NCBI GenBank assembly: GCA_016778895.1
Contig: JADHOR010000012.1
Span: 1-52,302 of the forward strand
Source of the DNA: Candidatus Puniceispirillum sp.
Lineage (GTDB): Bacteria; Pseudomonadota; Alphaproteobacteria; Puniceispirillales; Puniceispirillaceae
DNA: 52,302 nucleotides
Direction of reading: 5' to 3'
Shown here: piece after piece, positions 7,306 through 14,683 of the stretch
Layout of the letters: each line of letters opens with the position of its first letter
Position numbering within the stretch: the stretch's first letter is position 1
The notes under the pieces: generated by a model
Databases searched by the model: none
What the model saw: the letters and a program-made list of their open reading frames with translations, nothing else
Told to the model about the DNA's origin: nothing
Program-made: the position numbers and the translations under genes

Positions 7306-7633
7306 GCTCCTAAAAAAACGCAGTTAACACCCAGAAACAGTTACCGAGAATAAGTTACGGAAATCGTTTCCGTTGGGGTTTCCGGCGGGGTTTTAATAAC
7401 AAAAAGGGCAGGGTCTACAGCCGATGAATATTCCCGATTCACAGGCTGATTGCTAGTGCAGATTTTGGATCACCGGATAAAAATACAGCTTTTGCTGATG
7501 ATGTGAAAAAAACTTGTCTTTTCATGCACAAATCATTCGGCAAAGCGTTAATTGCTGACTAAGCTTTCGGGTATCACCTGCCTGACTTTGTTAGTTCCTT
7601 CCGGAGCTAATCATTTACTGGAGACTAAAGCGC
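7306..7633. other. Divergent intergenic region with two dyads
   Basis: No gene is seen between the leftward CaiB-like gene and the rightward HAD gene, so promoters for both should lie here. ACGGAAA TCG TTTCCGT (7357-7373) is a clean inverted repeat of the kind bound by LacI-type repressors. A second, looser dyad (7591-7610, TTAGxTCC and GGAxCTAA) is near the HAD gene. No regulator gene is adjacent. Confidence 0.5.
7357..7373. promoter_or_regulatory. Putative operator (inverted repeat)
   Basis: ACGGAAA and TTTCCGT form a perfect 7-base dyad around TCG, 58 bases upstream of the CaiB-like start. It resembles LacI/GalR-type sites. Binding is inference. Confidence 0.4.
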
Positions 7634-8293
7634 GTGGCAAAAGCGGTCATATTTGATCTGGATGGAACGCTGATTGATAGTGTTGGGGATATTCATGCGG
7701 CTGTGAACGATGTTTTGCGCCTTCGGGATGCACCGCCGCTTGATCTTGCAACGGTGCGCAGCTTTATTGGAAAAGGCTCGGCCAATTTGGTTATGCGGGC
7801 GCTAAATGCGCAAAATCTGACAGCGGATGAAGCGTCATGTGCAGCCGGCCTTGCTGATTTCTTGCGTCTCTATTCGGCAGGCGCGGCCAACTTCACCACG
7901 GTTTTTGACGGCGCAGTTGATAGCCTTAAGTGGCTGAAGGATAGTGGCTTTCGTCTCGGCATCTGCACCAACAAGCCGTTGGCACCAACAAGGCTTGTGC
8001 TTGATCAATTTGGCCTTACCAAATTTTTTGATACTGTGATTGGCGGCGATCAGCTTGCTAGCCGCAAGCCCGATCCCGAAATGCTGAATTACGCAATGGC
8101 GTCGATCGCGGTGAAATCATGTCTGTTTGTTGGCGACAGCGAGACAGACCGTGAAACCGCCGCTGCCGCTGGACAGCTATTTGCACTATTTACCAAGGGC
8201 TATCGTAAAACCAGCATAAAATCATTGTCTCCTGATTATTATTTCAATAAATTCAGAGAACTAAAAGACATTGTGAATCTAGAATTTCAATAA
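7634..8293 (+). CDS. HAD hydrolase, phosphoglycolate phosphatase-like
   Basis: The 219-residue protein has all HAD motifs: FDLDGTLIDS (nucleophile Asp and acid/base Asp) at the N-terminus, the ICTNK motif II region, SRKPDPEM with the motif III Lys, and FVGDSETDRETAAAA as motif IV. The cap and length fit Gph-type phosphoglycolate phosphatases, which hydrolyse 2-phosphoglycolate. The start is GTG with GGAG about 11 bases upstream. As first gene of a run that ends in OtnK and OtnC, it could dephosphorylate an intermediate of acid-sugar breakdown instead; the substrate is not certain. Confidence 0.82.
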   Translation: MAKAVIFDLDGTLIDSVGDIHAAVNDVLRLRDAPPLDLATVRSFIGKGSANLVMRALNAQNLTADEASCAAGLADFLRLYSAGAANFTTVFDGAVDSLKWLKDSGFRLGICTNKPLAPTRLVLDQFGLTKFFDTVIGGDQLASRKPDPEMLNYAMASIAVKSCLFVGDSETDRETAAAAGQLFALFTKGYRKTSIKSLSPDYYFNKFRELKDIVNLEFQ

Positions 8294-8354
8294 AAATCAG
8301 CAATTTTTTGCGACTAATTCTAAACAGCAAATGCTCAAAGAAAGGATTAAATGC

Positions 8355-9455
8355 ATGCCAGAGCCAGTGAAGACAAACGATCCTGTCGAAATCCTGTGTC
8401 TAGAGGGTGATGGGATCGGCCCTGAAATTACGGCGGCAACCCGGCGCATTCTAGTTGCGGTGGATCAGCGCTTTGCTTTAGGCCTGACATTCACCACACA
8501 TGAGATTGGCTTTAAGTCACTCAAAACATCGGGCACGACCTTCCCCAAGCATGTTCTTGAGGCGGCGAGGACGGCTGATGGAATTGTTATGGGGCCGGTG
8601 TCGACCTATGATTACCCGCCTGCGGATGAGGGAGGTATCAATCCGTCTGGATTCCTTCGAAAGCATCTTGATCTTTATGCCAATATCCGACCGGCAAAAT
8701 CCTATGAGGGTCTGCCGCCACGCGTCGGTGACAAGATTGATTTGGTGATTGCTCGGGAAAATACCGAAGGGTTTTATTCCGACCGATCGATGTTTTTTGG
8801 GCGAGCAGAATTTATGCCGACCGAAGATATGGCATTGTCGGTGCGTAAAATCACGCGCCACGCATCGACCAGAATTGCCCGTGCCGGGTTTCAATTGGCC
8901 GCCCAGCGCCGGCGCAAGGTTACCGTTGTTCACAAGGCCAATGTTTTTAATATATCGGATGGACTGTTTCTTGAGGCGGTGCGGGCCGTTCGCGAAGAGT
9001 TTCCTGATTTTGAATATGAGGAACAGATTGTTGATGCCATGGCGGCATTGTTAATCCGTGATCCAAGCCAGTTCGATGTGATTGTTACAACCAATATGTA
9101 TGGGGATATTCTATCAGACGAATCAGCTGAAATCGCTGGCAGTCTTGGTATGGCAGCATCATTGAATGCCGGTGATCAGTTCGCCATGGCACAAGCCCAG
9201 CATGGCTCGGCGCCATCATTGGCGGGCAAGGATCAGGCCAATCCGTCATCGCTTATCGGGTCTGCGGCAATGTTATTGCGCTGGCTTGGTGAGCGGCGAA
9301 ATGCGGCAAATTTCAGTGCTGCGGCTGACGCAATTGAACAAACCATCACGGCGGCGGTTGCCAGCCCTGGCACACGAACAGCCGATGTTGGTGGCGCGTT
9401 GGGAACAACCGCATATACCGACTTTCTCTTGGCCAAGCTAACACCATCAGCATAA
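8355..9455 (+). CDS. Isocitrate/isopropylmalate dehydrogenase-family enzyme
   Basis: Members oxidise and often decarboxylate a malate-type hydroxyacid with NAD(P). The 366-residue product shows LEGDGIGPEI at the N-terminus, a LRKHLDLYANIRPAK block, the RENTEGFY substrate loop, KANVFNISDGLF, and the family signature NMYGDILSDESAEIAGSLG. The substrate-specificity loop (SGFLRKHLDL) is neither clearly LeuB nor Icd, so a substrate such as a tartrate- or alkylmalate-like acid is possible. ATG 8355 with AAAGG upstream is favoured over ATG 8331. It lies in the run with Ldh2, GST, OtnK and OtnC, so it probably acts on a four-carbon acid or its product rather than in leucine or TCA metabolism. Confidence 0.8.
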   Translation: MPEPVKTNDPVEILCLEGDGIGPEITAATRRILVAVDQRFALGLTFTTHEIGFKSLKTSGTTFPKHVLEAARTADGIVMGPVSTYDYPPADEGGINPSGFLRKHLDLYANIRPAKSYEGLPPRVGDKIDLVIARENTEGFYSDRSMFFGRAEFMPTEDMALSVRKITRHASTRIARAGFQLAAQRRRKVTVVHKANVFNISDGLFLEAVRAVREEFPDFEYEEQIVDAMAALLIRDPSQFDVIVTTNMYGDILSDESAEIAGSLGMAASLNAGDQFAMAQAQHGSAPSLAGKDQANPSSLIGSAAMLLRWLGERRNAANFSAAADAIEQTITAAVASPGTRTADVGGALGTTAYTDFLLAKLTPSA

Positions 9456-9497
9456 TCTATTTTCAAAAAAACCAGCATTAGTTAAAGAGATCCTATC

Positions 9498-10592
9498 ATG
9501 TCAGAGCATCCCACCAAATCTGCGTCGCCTTCATCTGTGGCTTATGTTCAACTGGATGATGCAGTTAATTTTGCTACCGCAATCATTGCCGGACAAGGGG
9601 TCAGCACCGACCATGCGGTAACCATCGCAGAATGTCTGCTCGAGGCTGATTTACGCGGCGTTCATACGCACGGTCTCTCGCGGCTTCCGGTATATGTCGA
9701 GCGGGTTCAACGCGGGCTTGTCAATGGTGCTCCTGAGATGAAACTGGAAAAGCCAGTTGCTGCCTGTGCATCGCTGGACGGAGATAATGCGTTCGGCTTT
9801 CTGGTTGGGCGGCGTGCCATGCAAGAGGCTATCGCGATGGCGGAAACTTGTGGTGTCGGGGTTGTCGCCGCTCGCAACAGCAATCATTTTGGTATGGCCG
9901 CAACCTACCTTCTACAAGCGGTAAAGGCCGGCTATTTTGCCTTTGTCTTCACGAACGCGTCAAAGGCTATGCCGCCATGGGGCGGGCGCGAGGGGTTGCT
10001 TGGCACCAGCCCGTTCGGGGCTGCTGCGCCGTCGGGAAAATTGCCACCATTCATCTTGGATATGTCGCCAGCCGTTGCTGCACGGGGCAAAATTCGTCTT
10101 GCTGAAAAACGTGGTGAGCCAATCCCAGAAGGCTACGCACTCGATGAAAATGGTCAGTCCACAACCGACGCCAGCGCGGCACTTCGCGGGGTTGTTTTGC
10201 CGATGGGCGGCTACAAGGGCTCAGGGATTTCGATGTTAATGGAAATCCTTGCAGGGGTGTTTTCTGGGGCTAATTTTGGCGGGGATGTTCCGGATCAATA
10301 CACCGTTTGGGATCGACCGCAAAATGTTGGACATTTTTTTATGGCGTTAAAGCCGGGCATTTTTGTCACTGAACAGGGGTTTCGTGACCGTATGGATGAA
10401 TTGGTGGGTCGGATCAAGGCAAACCCGCTGGCTGACGGATTTACCGAAATCTTGATGCCAGGCGAGATCGAGGCGCGGCTGGAGGCAGAACGACGGCGAT
10501 CCGGTATACCCTATGCTGCGGCTGACCTTGCGCTTTTGGCAAAACTGGCGGCTGATCACGGTGTGTCTGCATTGCCCCATGAAACACGCTAA
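9498..10592 (+). CDS. Ldh2/malate-lactate dehydrogenase family oxidoreductase
   Basis: The 364-residue protein belongs to the non-Rossmann NAD(P)-dependent family of malate, L-sulfolactate, ureidoglycolate and 2,3-diketogulonate reductases. It shows the substrate-binding block DLRGVHTHGLSRLPVYVERV, the RNSNHFGMAATY block with the conserved His, LLGTSPFGAAAPSG, and PMGGYKGSGISMLMEILAGV. The start at ATG 9498 is 42 bases after the preceding stop. In this operon it is a good candidate for the dehydrogenase that makes a 3-oxo (or 2-oxo) acid for the OtnK kinase, a job done in known tetronate pathways by unrelated dehydrogenases such as LtnD. That role is inference. Confidence 0.85.
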   Translation: MSEHPTKSASPSSVAYVQLDDAVNFATAIIAGQGVSTDHAVTIAECLLEADLRGVHTHGLSRLPVYVERVQRGLVNGAPEMKLEKPVAACASLDGDNAFGFLVGRRAMQEAIAMAETCGVGVVAARNSNHFGMAATYLLQAVKAGYFAFVFTNASKAMPPWGGREGLLGTSPFGAAAPSGKLPPFILDMSPAVAARGKIRLAEKRGEPIPEGYALDENGQSTTDASAALRGVVLPMGGYKGSGISMLMEILAGVFSGANFGGDVPDQYTVWDRPQNVGHFFMALKPGIFVTEQGFRDRMDELVGRIKANPLADGFTEILMPGEIEARLEAERRRSGIPYAAADLALLAKLAADHGVSALPHETR

Positions 10593-10624
10593 CGACTATT
10601 TAACAACGATATAGGTATTTCATC

Positions 10625-11239
10625 ATGTTGACCTTTTATTACGCGAAAAGTTCTGCGGCCTATGCACCGCACATATTGCTTGAAGAAATCGGCGTTGATT
10701 ACAACGCGGTCCGTATTGATTTTATGACGAATGAACAGCGGTCGCCAGCCTATCTCGATGTCAACCCGAAGGGTCGAGTGCCGTCACTTGTAACCGAAAA
10801 GGGCATTTTAACCGAAACGCCGGCAATCCTTGCCTATCTTGCGCACCGGTTTCCCGAATATGATCTTGTGCCAACCGACCCGTTTGAGTTTGCCTTAGCA
10901 CAAGCCTTTAACAGCTATATGGCCTCAACTGTGCATGTCGCGCATGCGCACAAGCATCGGGGCGCACGCTGGGCCGATGATTTAGCTGCCCACGAGTCGA
11001 TGCGCGCCAAGGTTACAGAAAATATGACTGAATGTGCGCGGATGATTGAAACGCATTATCTGAACGGGCCTTTCGTGCTTGGGGATAAATTTTCCTTTTG
11101 CGATCCCTATATGGCGTTGGTAACGCGCTGGTTTGGTGATGATGGGGTTGATCTGGCGCCATTTCCAAAAATAAGGGAGCACGATGCGTTGATGCGGGCG
11201 CGCCCCTCGTTACAGCGCGTATTAGAGCTTCACGCCTGA
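10625..11239 (+). CDS. Glutathione S-transferase family protein
   Basis: The 204-residue protein has the N-terminal thioredoxin-fold domain with MLTFYYAKSSAAYAPHILLEE, the VNPKGRVPSL loop with the cis-Pro and the ETPAILAYLAHRFPE segment for glutathione binding, followed by an all-helical C-terminal domain. Length and motifs fit bacterial beta-class-like GSTs. The Ser residues in SSAAY are in place for a catalytic residue. It sits between the Ldh2-family gene and otnK, 32 bases after the former, and may have a detoxifying or isomerising role in that pathway; the substrate is unknown. Confidence 0.85.
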   Translation: MLTFYYAKSSAAYAPHILLEEIGVDYNAVRIDFMTNEQRSPAYLDVNPKGRVPSLVTEKGILTETPAILAYLAHRFPEYDLVPTDPFEFALAQAFNSYMASTVHVAHAHKHRGARWADDLAAHESMRAKVTENMTECARMIETHYLNGPFVLGDKFSFCDPYMALVTRWFGDDGVDLAPFPKIREHDALMRARPSLQRVLELHA

Positions 11240-11330
11240 CCAAAGGAAGCGCCGTCTGGTAATGGCATGAGTTCTACTGGAAGTTGCCAGCTCGCATGAT
11301 ATGCTGGCCCTGTCAGCAGGTTTTTTGTCA

Positions 11331-11370
11331 GCAGGTTTCCGCACCGCAGGTTTCCGCACCGCAGGTTTTC
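11331..11370. repeat. Short tandem repeat upstream of otnK
   Basis: A 15-base unit, GCAGGTTTCCGCACC, occurs twice in a row (11331-11345, 11346-11360) followed by a partial third copy. A shorter related piece (TCAGCAGGTTTT) precedes it. It lies in the leader between the GST gene and otnK. Confidence 0.8.
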
Positions 11371-11403
11371 TCGGAGTTTGATAATAAAGGATGGATAGGC
11401 ACC

Positions 11404-12657
11404 ATGTTGCTTGGCTGTATTGGAGATGATTTTACCGGGTCAAGTGACCTTGCCAACACATTGGCCAAGGCGGGCATGGCGGTGGTGCAATATAGCGGTG
11501 TGCCGTCGACGCCTGCGCCATCATCCGTTGACGCAGGTGTGGTGGCGCTAAAATCGCGGTCGATCCCTGCGGCTGAGGCCATTAAACAGTCGATTAATGC
11601 GTTGAAATGGCTCCAAGATCAGGGCTGTAGGCAGTTTTTCTTTAAATATTGTTCAACCTTCGACTCGACTGATGAGGGTAATATTGGTCCTGTGGCCGAA
11701 GCCTTGGCGGCGGCGCTTTCGGCGGATCGAGTGATAGTATGTCCAGCCTTTCCCGGAACCGGTCGCGCAGTATTCCAGGGTCATCTTTTCGTCAACGACC
11801 AGTTGCTGTCAGATAGCCCGATGAAAGACCATCCGCTAACGCCTATGCGTGATGCTGATCTACGCCGTGTGTTGGCCCGCCAGAGCCGCGGTGCGGTCGG
11901 CCATGTTCCGATGAAGGTTGTAACGGCAGGCCGTGATGCTATCTGCGAGGCACTGGCTGCGGAGGCGCAGCAAAATCGTAAATTGATTGTGGTTGACGCA
12001 ATTCATGATGATGATTTGCTGGCAATTGGCGCGGCGGCGCGTGATTTGGTTTTGGTCACCGGCGGGTCAGGTGTCGCTATGGGGTTGCCGGCAAATTTTG
12101 CCAAGGCCGGGTTGATTTCTGTTGCAAATACCAATTGGCAGGGGCAGGCCGGGCGCTGCGCTGTGTTAAGTGGATCCTGTTCTGAGGCCACCCGCAACCA
12201 GTTGGCCGTTCACGCCGAGACAGGTGCGCAATTTGAAATTGATGTTGCCAGCGTTATGCGCGATAAGGTAACGCTAAATACGCTGGTTAGCTGGCTGCTG
12301 GCTCAGCATGGCGTGCCGGTTTTATATTCATCAGCCTCGCCAAAAACGGTGCAGGCAGTACAGGCAGAATTTGGTGTCGCGGCGGTGGCGGAACGGCTAG
12401 ATTGTCTGTTTGGCGAGCTTGCCAAAGCGCTGGTTGCAGCAGGGGTTGAGCGGCTGATTGTTGCTGGCGGAGAGACTTCAGGAGCAGTGGTCGAGGCCTT
12501 GGGACTAGCTGCATTGTCGATTGGGCCAGAGATTGATCCGGGTGTGCCGGCGATGCGTGCAGGGACAAATCTAACGATTGCGCTGAAATCAGGAAATTTT
12601 GGGGCTGATGATTTCTTTTTGAAGGCTGCGGCGGTTTTGGCGGGTGATATAGGATGA
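11404..12657 (+). CDS. otnK: Four-carbon acid sugar kinase OtnK-like (DUF1537)
   Basis: OtnK-type kinases phosphorylate 3-oxo-tetronate at C4. The 417-residue product starts with the family hallmark GCIGDDFTGSSDLANTLAKAG and contains the substrate-domain block FKYCSTFDSTDEGNIGP, then the C-terminal nucleotide-binding part with GGSGVAMGLP and a VAGGETSGAVVEAL loop. ATG 11404 is chosen because homology begins there; the longer frame from 11284 would translate the tandem repeat. It ends in an ATGA overlap with otnC, so the two are translationally coupled. Together they should turn 3-oxo-tetronate into dihydroxyacetone phosphate, by known OtnK/OtnC chemistry. Confidence 0.9.
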   Translation: MLLGCIGDDFTGSSDLANTLAKAGMAVVQYSGVPSTPAPSSVDAGVVALKSRSIPAAEAIKQSINALKWLQDQGCRQFFFKYCSTFDSTDEGNIGPVAEALAAALSADRVIVCPAFPGTGRAVFQGHLFVNDQLLSDSPMKDHPLTPMRDADLRRVLARQSRGAVGHVPMKVVTAGRDAICEALAAEAQQNRKLIVVDAIHDDDLLAIGAAARDLVLVTGGSGVAMGLPANFAKAGLISVANTNWQGQAGRCAVLSGSCSEATRNQLAVHAETGAQFEIDVASVMRDKVTLNTLVSWLLAQHGVPVLYSSASPKTVQAVQAEFGVAAVAERLDCLFGELAKALVAAGVERLIVAGGETSGAVVEALGLAALSIGPEIDPGVPAMRAGTNLTIALKSGNFGADDFFLKAAAVLAGDIG

Positions 12658-13298
12658 GTGAAACACAGATCCGCGAGCAGATATGCCTGCTGGCAAAATC
12701 AATGTTTGACCGCGGGCTAACCGTTGGGTCCAGTGGCAATATATCTGTGCGTTGCAATGATGGCGGGCTGCTTGTAACACCGACTGACAGCTGCTTTGGC
12801 AGGCTGGATCCGGCAACATTAAGTCGGTTTGATGCAGCTGGTAAGCTGATTTCTGGTGATGCGCCAACGAAAGAAATGCCGCTTCACACGGCTTTTTATG
12901 AAACCCGTTCAGTGGCCGGGGCGATTGTTCATCTTCATTCAACCCATTCGGTCGCCTTATCAACCCTACCGGTCGATGCTGCTGCTAACTTCCTACCGCC
13001 TTTGACTGCCTATTCGGTCATGCGGCTTGGCAAGGTTGCGTTGCTGCCTTATTTCCGGCCGGGTGATGCGGCGGTTGCCACCGCGATCAGGGGGTTGGCC
13101 GGAAAACACAGTGCGGTGATGCTGGCTAATCATGGGCCGGTTGTCGCGGGCAAGGGCTTAGAGGCTGCGGTTTATGCGATTGAAGAGTTGGAAGAAACCG
13201 CAAGGCTAGCGCTGCTATTGCGCGGCCTTCCGGCACGCGGGCTTGATGCGGCGCAGATCCGCGATGTTGTCACCCATTTTGATGTCGAGTGGGACTGA
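12654..13298 (+). CDS. otnC: 3-oxo-tetronate 4-phosphate decarboxylase OtnC-like (class II aldolase fold)
   Basis: The 214-residue protein has the class II aldolase/adducin fold: TVGSSGNISVRCNDGG for phosphate binding, PTKEMPLHTAFYE with the catalytic acid, the metal-binding HLHSTHSVAL, and a third His in ANHGPVVAG. Its partnership with OtnK by a 4-base overlap is the known arrangement for 3-oxo-tetronate-4-phosphate decarboxylases, which release CO2 and yield dihydroxyacetone phosphate. A partner isomerase (OtnI) is not seen in the window, so the natural substrate may be L-threonate-type rather than D-erythronate-type. It is the last gene of the rightward run. Confidence 0.88.
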   Translation: MSETQIREQICLLAKSMFDRGLTVGSSGNISVRCNDGGLLVTPTDSCFGRLDPATLSRFDAAGKLISGDAPTKEMPLHTAFYETRSVAGAIVHLHSTHSVALSTLPVDAAANFLPPLTAYSVMRLGKVALLPYFRPGDAAVATAIRGLAGKHSAVMLANHGPVVAGKGLEAAVYAIEELEETARLALLLRGLPARGLDAAQIRDVVTHFDVEWD

Positions 13299-13369
13299 CC
13301 GAAATGCGGCTGGCTGCGTAGAGGCATTCCCCCATGGTCATATCCGCAACGGCGATTGCCTGCTCAGAG

Positions 13370-14362
13370 CTAAAGCTGTAGAAGAATTTTCCCGCGCTGG
13401 CTGCCGGACTCCATTAACTGATGCGCTTTAGCGGCATCAGCAAGCGGAATGCTGGTAAAGGTGGTTGCCCGTAATTTAGCTGGTTTTGCCGCGAAAAACG
13501 GCCAAACTAGTTTCTGCAAATCTGCCGCAACAGCTGATTTGAATGCCTCTGGCCTTGAGCGCAACGTTGATCCGGTCAGGGTTAGGCGTTTTAGCATCAC
13601 CGGCATCAGATCTAGTTCGATCTTTGAGCCAAGATTAAATGCCAGCTGGATAATCCGCGCATCGGCATGGGCTGCCTTGATGTTGCGCGCGACATAGTCA
13701 CCGCCAATAATATCAAGAATGATATTGGCACCGCCAGCCTCACGCAGAATAGGCACAAAATCATCCTGCTTGAAGTCAATGGCGCGTTTTGCCCCCAGAT
13801 TCTCGCAATAGGCGCAGGCATCAGGCGAGTCTGCGGTGGTGTATACTTGTAGTCCCATCGCGGCACCAATTTGAATTGCTGTCGAGCCAATGCCGCCAGC
13901 GCCGCCATGCACCAGAAAAATGCCGTTCTGTTTTAGCTGGTGCCCAAAGAAGACATTGGACCAAACAGTAAAATAGGTTTCTGGCAGTCCCGCCGCGTCA
14001 ATCTCGTCAACCCCCTCCGGGATTGGTAGGCAATGGCTGGCATTCACCGCAACATATTCGGCATAGCCGCCGCCATTGGTTAACGCGCAAACCCGGTCGC
14101 CGATTGCCCATGCTGTTTGATCGCTGCCGATCGCAACAATCTCACCTGCCACCTCCAAGCCCAATAGATCGGAGGCGCCCTTTGGCGGCGGGTAATGACC
14201 GCGGCGCTGGACAAGATCGGGGCCGTTTACACCAGCGGCGGTTACCTTGATTACCACCTCGCCAGCGGCGGGCGCTGGAACGTCGCGTATGCCGGTGATC
14301 AGAACGTCAGGACCGCCAGCTTCGCGCATTTCGATTACTTTCATTTGCGATGGTAGGGTCAT
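13370..14362 (-). CDS. NAD(P)H:quinone oxidoreductase (zeta-crystallin type, MDR family)
   Basis: The 330-residue protein is a zinc-free medium-chain dehydrogenase. It has the N-terminal GroES-like domain (EVVIKVTAAGVNGPDLVQRRGHYPPP, LGLEVAGEIVAIG) and the Rossmann domain with LVHGGAGGIGSTAIQIGAAMG as the nucleotide loop. The Cys ligands of the structural zinc lobe are absent, as in QOR/PIG3-type quinone reductases. The ATG at 14362 has AAGGA six bases upstream. It is transcribed leftward, towards otnC, and divergent from the formate dehydrogenase operon. Confidence 0.88.
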   Translation of the reverse strand: MTLPSQMKVIEMREAGGPDVLITGIRDVPAPAAGEVVIKVTAAGVNGPDLVQRRGHYPPPKGASDLLGLEVAGEIVAIGSDQTAWAIGDRVCALTNGGGYAEYVAVNASHCLPIPEGVDEIDAAGLPETYFTVWSNVFFGHQLKQNGIFLVHGGAGGIGSTAIQIGAAMGLQVYTTADSPDACAYCENLGAKRAIDFKQDDFVPILREAGGANIILDIIGGDYVARNIKAAHADARIIQLAFNLGSKIELDLMPVMLKRLTLTGSTLRSRPEAFKSAVAADLQKLVWPFFAAKPAKLRATTFTSIPLADAAKAHQLMESGSQRGKILLQL

Positions 14363-14683
14363 GATACATCCTTTTCTGATCGGCAGGGTGAGTGTTAATT
14401 TGGATTATTGAAGGGTGATTGAAGCTTTTTGTAAAACCGTCGAGTGGCTATGTGTTAGCCCAGCCATAATTATCCGTCAATTCTTGGCTTGGCACGGTTT
14501 TTTAAAAGATTTGTTTTGCAGGTTAGAATTTGTCGTTTTTTGCATGAATATTATGCGGCTGGTGAGTTAGGTTACGACCTCTATCACTTCGTTGTAGAAG
14601 AGTTTTTTTCTGGTATACCAAATAATGTATTTGACGGCGCGGGCGTGAAATGTGACACTTTAGAGGCAATTTAGGAGAGTTAA
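14363..14683. other. Divergent intergenic region upstream of the Fdh1 operon
   Basis: No convincing gene is present; a 61-codon frame (14489-14674) has no ribosome site and no recognisable product. The region carries a perfect TGGTATACCA palindrome at 14611 with promoter-like hexamers next to it. Confidence 0.6.
14611..14620. promoter_or_regulatory. Palindromic operator TGGTATACCA in front of fdh1BA
   Basis: This perfect 10-base palindrome lies 64 bases before the fdh1B start. The same sequence occurs at 23027-23036, and with one mismatch at 23111-23120, in the region upstream of the FCD-type GntR gene. The general form fits known FadR-subfamily sites (TGGTxTACCA). TTGTAG (14592-14597) and TATACC (14614-14619), 16 bases apart, suggest the site overlaps a -10 box, which would mean repression. 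Confidence 0.65.

Noticed and set aside
14489-14674. 61-codon frame upstream of fdh1B
   Set aside because: There is no ribosome site, no known product, and it runs through the palindromic operator and promoter-like region.
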